Position numbers and translations under genes: made by a program. Positions 57,440-64,000 of a DNA stretch of 64,000 nucleotides are shown here, piece after piece. Where the stretch lies: the NCBI GenBank assembly GCA_039881045.1, contig JAYWVB010000029.1, positions 1 through 64,000 of the forward strand, read 5' to 3'. Source of the stretch: Chaetomium olivaceum. Taxonomy: Eukaryota; Ascomycota; Sordariomycetes; Sordariales; Chaetomiaceae. Numbering within the stretch: the first letter of the stretch is position 1; each line of letters starts with the position of its first letter. The notes under the pieces were generated by a model. That model did no database searches. It worked only from the letters and a program-made list of their open reading frames with translations, and was not told the origin of the DNA.

Positions 57440-60400
57440 ATATTCTTTTGTCTTTTTGTTTTTGAGGTTGTATCTTCGCAGCGGGCTGTAGTAAAAAGTT
57501 TCGAGCGAGTTTTCTCTTTTTCTTCTTCTAGCTTTGGGATATGTGAAACTATGAACCGGAACTGTGAACTGGTAATTGCATTCTTTACGAAGTACTCTTG
57601 GATATAATTGGTATTTAGTGGCGGCTACGAGGCTGAAGAATCAACTTAAGCTTGCTCTTTCTCCTCTTCCCTCCAGTTATTGGGTTCGGACTCCATTCAA
57701 ATTCCCTGAGATTTCACTCCTCATTTTGTGGTTCAGTCCGGTCGTGTTCGTTCCTTACTCCGTCCAGTTTAGTTTGGCCTTCTAATATAGTGATGCTTTG
57801 TATACTGATCCTGACTACACGATTAAATCAGGACTGAATACCTTTTCTCTGTCTTGGAAGTCGCACCCTATGCAGACCAAGAGTTGTAAACTATAACAAT
57901 ACGCTAGGGGAGTATAAACTTGGTATCCGGTGTTGGTGCAAGGCTCTCGGCCCCAGCTCCTGCGCGCAATCGGCGAGGTTCTTGGCGGACCTGCTCAAGC
58001 TGTCAAGGTTGGAGCGGAGCGCGGAGTGGGGAGGGGTCTGGCCATGGTGACGTCACCGTGCATACATTTTCACTTGGTGGTTTTGGCTTTGGTTTTCTTC
58101 TTCCCCGCGGCTGCCGTCTGTCGTCATCGTGCTTCTGGTTTCGGGAGCGCTGTCAGATGCCCAAGATCAGAACTACCCTAGTTGATCGGATGCATCCTGT
58201 ACCAAACAACTGGCTTCCGGGGATTTGATACCTGATCGGGAATTTATTGTTTTATGACAGTAACAGTAAAGTACACAATACCGCCACTAACACGTTATGA
58301 AGCTTATTTTTATCGCCTGATCTGCTTCAACGTTTGTTGAATTTGCCCCTCGTCTCTCGTCGCCCCTGATGATCTCAGGGTCTGGCTCGGGACGTTGCGT
58401 TCTTGGCGTTGGGACCCCTGGGCGGCGGCAATGACAGCTGAATGGAGCTGCAGAGTAATATATGAGGACATGTTCCACGTAAATGGGAAGAGACGCATGT
58501 GACTAGAATGTGTGTGTTGAACGGCGGGCTGCTAAGCAAGACCATCGACACGGCCGCGTAGATCCCCCGACATACACTAGGCTGTGGTGCTCGTGAGCCG
58601 GCTTAGTTGTGGAATGTCGGTGGAGGACCTTTTCCTTCCATTGCCGGAGGTTCTTCTCCGCCTGAATTTGATCGCGATGGAGGATCGCAAAACGAGCCAA
58701 GTGTTGCAACAACTCTCTTTTTTGCCCCACCAGTCGTCGAGAACCAGGTGAGAATCAAGAGTGGGCTGGCGGGCTGGCGGGTTCAGCGCGGTTCAGCGGG
58801 GAAGGTCATCAAGATTCGTGGTGCTCGATTGGCCTGTGCCGCGACCAGGTTGGAAACCCCCACCAACAGACTCCAAGGGACTCGGACTACGTCATGCCAT
58901 GGCACTTCGAGCAGAACAAAAGACCCCGCTCCAATGAAAAGTCTCGGCAACGACCCCGTCGCCGGCTGCGGGGCCCTAAAGCTGCCCAGACCGACAATGC
59001 CAGTTTTCCCATTCTCCGTCACGGTGTGCAATTGTGTATAGCTTGAGTATCCGACGAATTCTACTCAAAATACCAGCATAGCAAGAAAAGGGGCATGTCT
59101 CACAGAAGACGACATGACTACTACATCATGGTTGCAGGACACTTGGGCATGTGCGGTATCGTCACAGGTCGAGACTCGAACACAGAAGGGGAATTCAACC
59201 AGTGGGAACCCATCCGAGCATCGACAGACTTGATGCGCTGTGTCCCGAAGATGCGTGGCCAAACCACAAACGGGCAGCGCCGAGATAGCATCCAGGGGGG
59301 TTCCGTGATGCAGTGTGGGCAATGCACCGTTGGAGTACATATATGTACAGCCTGTATCAAGCGGGATTGGGTGCTCGGGAGGGACGGGAAAGCGGGAGTG
59401 CCATGGAATTTGGAAAGATTTCTGACATCCTGTTCCCCAAACCGGCCCCGCGTCGCATCCATCCCTTGGACCCCGTCGTGCCAACCGCGCCATCCCAGCT
59501 CGAGGTAGCTGCTCGGAATACTTGAACTGCATCTCTGCCCACCTGGTTCCAAGCAGACGTTTCCATATAACAGTAAGGTAGCTAGCGCCAGGCCTCCTCT
59601 CTTCCTCCCCCTTCCCTCCCATCACATCTCGACACGCAGCCCATCAATCTCGCGCTCAGCCTTCCTCGACGACTTGACATCCTTGACAAGCTTGACTTGA
59701 CTCGGCAGTCTGCGCCTGTACACACACGTGCTGTGTACTGTGTAAGTGCTTGCCTGCCAATAGCCCAAGCTGCAACGCAATCGCACGACGACAGCTGGCT
59801 CTGACACCTTCGAAAGCTTGTGCAGCCACCCAATCAATTTCGTTTTCTCGAGACGCGGACAGAGCGCAAAATATTCAATTTGCGATCCCAGACCCGTCAC
59901 GTTGCGGACCGGCTTCGGCGTCATCGAGACAGACAGCAGTAGCAGAAGCGGAAGCCCGAACCGAAACGACGCCCCCCGAAAGCGGGTGTCTGCCTGCCGG
60001 CCAATCTCCCCGCCTGTCGCAGCCGCCATCGCCGACTCGTGCTTTCCGCTCCAGTACGCGCGGGTAAAGCCCAGTGCATCGCACCGCAGCCGAAAAGCGC
60101 AATTAAGACGCGGCGATCCGACAACCCTTAACCCTTGAAGAGCTGTTCTCCAAGACAACTCGAGCATCAAGGGTAAGCGTTTGCATCTCTCTCTCAAGGC
60201 TCACTCGCCAATTACCCACAGCAAGCTCACTTCCGACACGGGACATTATTCCGCTGTCTCCTTTCTCCAGTGCAACCCCAGCGCAGCCCCATTTTGCGAG
60301 CCTGAACTAAACTTTGTCATTTCGCCTCCAGGACCCGGTTCTGAAGCATCCGGCCCCGCTGTTACTCCGATCACCCTCGATCTCCCCACCACCGAGGGTC

Positions 60401-60671
60401 CCCCCCTTGGGAAGTTAATCGAGCACTCGGCGAAATCTCGAGCTTTGCTATCCCAGCCTTTTTGTTGTTCCGCCTCTCCAACAAACCCCGTCTGTTGACA
60501 GCAGAAAATCACGATCGTTCATCGCCGACCACCGGCTCGACACGCACACACACCTCAATCTCACTTGCAACTCTCGACTGCCCCACCGCACTCGATCATT
60601 GCCCCGCACCTCCGCATCGTCATCGGCGATCTTGAAACACACACAGCAAAAACAAGCCTACATCGCCCGCC
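57440..60671. other. Large intergenic region upstream of hog1
   Basis: 3.2 kb. I find no coding sequence with family resemblance; open frames near 59065-60197 are Arg/Ser-rich and appear on both strands. The region next to 60672 is the hog1 promoter and a long leader, typical of MAP kinase genes. No RNA genes are recognised. Confidence 0.55.
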
Positions 60672-62238
60672 ATGGCCGAATTCGTGCGCGCCCAGATCTT
60701 TGGGACTACCTTCGAGATCACCTCGAGGTACGATAAGGAATTGTAAACTGGGAAATCGGGTTGGCTGATTTCCACTAGATATTCCGACCTTCAGCCCGTT
60801 GGCATGGGAGCCTTTGGCTTGGTTTGGTACGTACTGGCCCTCCAGGAGAAAAAATGAAGATAAAATAAGAAGGCGGCATGGAAATTCTAACAAACGGTTC
60901 TTCTTTTTTGCAGCTCTGCCAAGGACCAACTCACCAGCCAGAATGTCGCCATCAAGAAGATCATGAAGCCCTTCAGCACCCCTGTGCTCGCGAAGAGGAC
61001 GTACCGTGAGCTGAAGCTGCTCAAGCACCTCAAGCACGAGAATGTCGGTTCCCCCAACAACCCCCCGGTTCATTATCATGACAGCAATTGACGCGATTTA
61101 TGCAGGTCATCTCGCTCAGCGACATCTTCATCTCTCCGCTCGAGGATATGTAGGTCACCAACCCAGCAGCGTGTCGTCGAAGTCGCGCTAACCCCTCGCC
61201 TCTCCCAGCTATTTCGTCACAGAGCTCCTAGGCACCGATCTCCACAGGCTACTCACCTCGAGGCCTCTGGAGAAGCAGTTTATCCAGTACTTCCTCTACC
61301 AAATTATGGTGAGTTTTGGGCTGGAGTAATGGGCATTGCCGCGCCCCGAGCTAACGATCTCCAGCGCGGTCTCAAATATGTCCACTCTGCCGGCGTCGTT
61401 CATAGGGATCTGAAGCCTAGCAACATTCTGGTCAACGAGAACTGCGACCTAAAGATCTGCGACTTCGGCCTAGCCCGTATTCAGGACCCCCAGATGACCG
61501 GTTACGTATCAACGAGATACTACCGTGCGCCCGAGATCATGCTCACCTGGCAAAAGTACGACGTCGAGGTCGACATCTGGAGCGCCGGCTGCATCTTTGC
61601 CGAGATGCTTGAGGGCAAACCGCTCTTCCCTGGCAAGGACCACGTCAATCAGTTTTCGATCATCACCGAGCTCCTCGGTACCCCACCAGACGACGTTATC
61701 AACACCATTGCGAGCGAGAATGTGCGTGGCCCTTGTGATTGAGAGAGAATATGCTGGGACAATTGCTGACCCGGTAATCAGACTCTGCGATTCGTCAAGT
61801 CGCTCCCCAGGCGCGAGAGGCAACCCCTCAAGAACAAGTTCAAGAACGCCGATGCGACGGGTACGTCTTTCTTCACCTGGTTTTACAGAGTCTGTCTAAC
61901 CCCCGCTAGCCATTGACCTCCTTGAGCGCATGCTCGTCTTCGACCCCAAGAAGCGGATAACAGCCACCGAGGCCCTCGCCCACGAGTACCTGGCGCCCTA
62001 CCATGACCCTACTGATGAGCCGACTGCCGAGGAGAAGTTCGATTGGAGTTTCAACGACGCCGACCTCCCCGTCGACACATGGAAGATTATGATGTGAGTT
62101 CAAGAGGGTTTTCTCTTCTTTCTCAGCTCAATTGGCTAACCCGGTCATCACAGGTACTCGGAGATTCTCGACTACCACAACGTCGAGGCCGCCAGTGTCG
62201 GACAAATGGAGGACCAGCAGCAGTTTATCGCACAATGA
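60672..62238 (+). CDS. os-2: Hog1/OS-2 osmotic-stress MAP kinase
   Basis: Nine exons: 60672-60727, 60779-60826, 60914-61043, 61106-61149, 61209-61308, 61365-61721, 61782-61860, 61910-62093, 62154-62238, all in phase, giving 360 residues. The glycine loop is [12 protein letters not shown], the ATP lysine is in NVAIKKIMK, the catalytic loop is [13 protein letters not shown], and DFG precedes the activation loop [20 protein letters not shown] is the dual phosphorylation site of p38/Hog1 kinases. The C-terminal common-docking region [12 protein letters not shown] follows. It relays osmotic, oxidative and fungicide (phenylpyrrole) signals from the two-component cascade. The donor of intron 3 (GTCGGT at 61044) is weak but required by the protein. 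Confidence 0.97.
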
Positions 62239-63240
62239 GCCTCGAGCTGAAAGGTCCAGGGCCAACAATAGAGTCACAAAATACACTAGGACCGCCACGA
62301 CGGGACAGAACCTAGGTGCTGTCATTGATGCTTGCCGTCTGCTTCTATCGGCGTTCGGAAGACGGGGAGGTAGTCTCCTTTTTGCTTCGTGTCCCAAACG
62401 GAGGTGGTAAAGAAGAAAACGATTTGGGGTGGCGCGGAGCAGCGGCTCTTCTGCCGCTGGGGTTGTTTTGCTTGCTGGGCGGGAGTTTGACTATATCGGG
62501 CAAGAGGGAGTCCTGGGAAAGGGTTGTGATCACCCGTTCGTCGAGACGGGGTGGTTATATACAAGGGGTCGCGTGGGTAACCAGCTGGGTAGTGGTTCGG
62601 GGGACATGATTGATTCGCTCGGGCTCGGTTGGATTATATTGACGTGCATAATTATGAACTCGTTATCTGCTCCTTGGGGTCTTGGTCTATTGCTTGCTTG
62701 CATACTCGCCTGGACGAATAAAACTGTGGTTTTCGTGACTTAGGTCTGGCCTCCCTATGTATGGTCCCTCCCAGCTAAGCTAGCAGTAGTCTTTCATTTC
62801 TAGACTCGGAAACTCAAACTTAAAAAGGTCCAAAGAGCCTAACTCGGAAGGAAGCGAAAGCCCGTCTATTATGTGCGTCCCTTCCCAACCGCTGAGAACT
62901 CGTCTTGTTATTTTTTTTTATTCTCTTTAATTTAATTCTTCTCTTGTCCCCCTTTTTCTTTTCCATCATTCGGATTTAGGTAAGTACTTGGGTTTTTTCA
63001 AAAGGAGGGCTGGCAAAAATATCGCAAATAGATTACACGACCCAACTCGGACCGGACAAACGGGCTTTGGTCATTCTCCAGGCCCGGCAGTATATGTCTT
63101 CCTACTGAGGAGGCGATAGACTAGGTTCACATCCCAACCACACTGCACCAGGAACGGTCTACCGTGGGATCTATTGAAGAGTGACGCGACTGCGACAACG
63201 CAGCCTATATAGTTGGTCTGGTTTCGACCATGGTTAGTTA
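62239..63240. other. Intergenic between hog1 and a LINE remnant
   Basis: hog1 3' UTR and flank, then an AT-rich tract (about 62900-62990) leading to the retrotransposon-like frame. No gene is recognised. A GGTTCACATCC near 63125 resembles a tRNA B box but has no tRNA fold around it. Confidence 0.5.
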
Positions 63241-64000
63241 GGTACATACATACCTACTTGCTGTGAGGGCCGGCTACAGAAGCAGGCCCTACAATCAGGG
63301 GCTGGGCCGGAGGCCGAGAGAATAACCACGGGGCATCTCATCACTGAGGCCTGCAATAAGGTCTACCGAAGGTTCAACAAGAGGAGGAAAACCCGAGGCC
63401 GGAGGCCCCGTCAGGGCCCGCAGAGCCCCACGCCCACTGAACTAGCCGCTAGTGTAGTGGCCCAGTGGGTCAACTACAAATGGAAGATCGGGGGGAAGGA
63501 TAGGGGGTCGAATACCAAGGAGGTGGTCGAACTGGCCTGGCAGGCCCGGTGGGAACAACAGAGAGCTAGTCAACAAAGTACTACTCGACAGAGGGTATTA
63601 AACAGGAGGATAGCCGACGAAGACCCCCCAGCCCTCTTATTTACCGACAAAGCTCTGATGAGACACGAAGGTCTTACAAAGGCGCAGAGCTCCCTCCTTT
63701 CCCAGGCCCGTATCGGGGATATAGGCCTCCGGGACTACCTGTTCAGGGTGAAAGTCCCGGAGGTCCGTACCCCCTATTGCGAGTGCGGGAGAGGCAGGGA
63801 GACAGTGGAGCACTTGGTGGTTTGGTGCCCCGACCCGCCGTTACAAAGGCCGTGGGACGGCAGAGAGATTCGGTCACATCGGGACCTACAAACCGTATTA
63901 CGGGGAGTAGGTGCCCGGAGCAGAAGATTTGTTAGGAAGGTCCTTGGCTGGCTGATGGACTCTGGCCGGCTACTGGAGTATAGCCTAGCCAGAAGGCTGG
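63241..64000 (+). mobile_element. Non-LTR (LINE) retrotransposon, 3' part of the reverse-transcriptase ORF
   Basis: After an in-frame stop near 63237, one frame is open without interruption for 253 codons and runs out of the window. It contains ELAWQARWEQQRASQQSTTRQ, then the zinc-knuckle-like CECGRGRETVEHLVVWCP. It continues into a helical tail (FVRKVLGWLMDSGRLLEYS), as in the region after RNase H of Tad1/I-clade elements. The reverse-transcriptase domain is not in the window, so this is a 5'-truncated copy. The frame is intact and not C-to-T biased, so the piece shows no strong repeat-induced point mutation. Confidence 0.75.

Noticed and set aside
59065..60197. Several 70-190 codon open frames on both strands upstream of hog1
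   Set aside because: Overlapping in all frames, Arg/Ser/Cys-rich, no recognised motif; typical of GC-rich noncoding DNA.
63117..63140. tRNA B-box-like GGTTCACATCC
   Set aside because: No A box at a suitable distance and no cloverleaf can be folded from the surrounding bases.
1..64000. A biosynthetic, CRISPR or defence-type gene cluster
   Set aside because: No polyketide/peptide synthase, no repeat-spacer array and no toxin-antitoxin-like pairs are seen; the genes are ordinary eukaryotic neighbours.

Overview
This 64 kb window looks like nuclear DNA of a filamentous ascomycete, most likely a Sordariomycete (Sordariales-like). The evidence is short introns (about 50-110 nt) with CTAAC/CTGAC branch sites, about one gene per 3 kb on both strands, and a familiar housekeeping and signalling gene set: peroxisomal Fox-2, Nbp35, Ras-1, an AreB/ASD-4 type GATA factor, cullin-1, a GNA-3 type G-alpha, glycogen phosphorylase and a Hog1/OS-2 MAP kinase. 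The species is inferred from gene content only; no rRNA or mitochondrial marker is present.

Layout. 3.4-12 kb: a SYLF-domain protein (+), the multifunctional beta-oxidation enzyme (-) and a D-glycerate 3-kinase-like P-loop kinase (+). 12.7-20 kb: an Ecm11-like protein with polyQ (-), Nbp35 (+), glia maturation factor (-) and a MoCF-domain protein with unusual splicing (+). 20-31.6 kb: Ras-1 (+), two poorly characterised genes (a cysteine-peptidase-like protein and a PPxY-tailed protein, both +), an MDR oxidoreductase (-) and the ribosome biogenesis factor Krr1 (-). 31.6-34.5 kb is gene-poor with one possible membrane protein. 34.5-46.5 kb: the GATA factor (+), a low-complexity tail-anchored-looking protein (+), a mitochondrial K+/H+ exchange-related protein (-), an Srf1-like membrane protein (+) and cullin-1 (+). 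50-62.3 kb: G-alpha (+), glycogen phosphorylase (+), a small acidic membrane protein (+) and Hog1 (+). The right end runs into the 3' part of a LINE retrotransposon that continues past the window.

Functionally, Ras, G-alpha and Hog1 are three nutrient/stress signalling nodes, and the GATA factor (nitrogen), Fox-2 (fatty acids) and glycogen phosphorylase (reserve carbon) are typical metabolic outputs. They are neighbours, not a cluster or operon.

The most notable observations are: (1) a 9-nt in-frame microexon behind a GC-AG intron, in a gene with a second GC-AG intron and an 18-nt exon; (2) six same-orientation GATA sites within 141 bp of the long intron of the GATA factor gene, just upstream of an in-frame internal ATG; (3) about fifteen single-gene reading-frame breaks in eight otherwise well-conserved genes, mostly single missing bases in G/C runs, which look like sequence errors and would wreck automatic gene models; (4) a strong G-quadruplex motif just 3' of the fox-2 stop codon. 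I did not find a convincing gene cluster, defence system or other multi-gene novelty.
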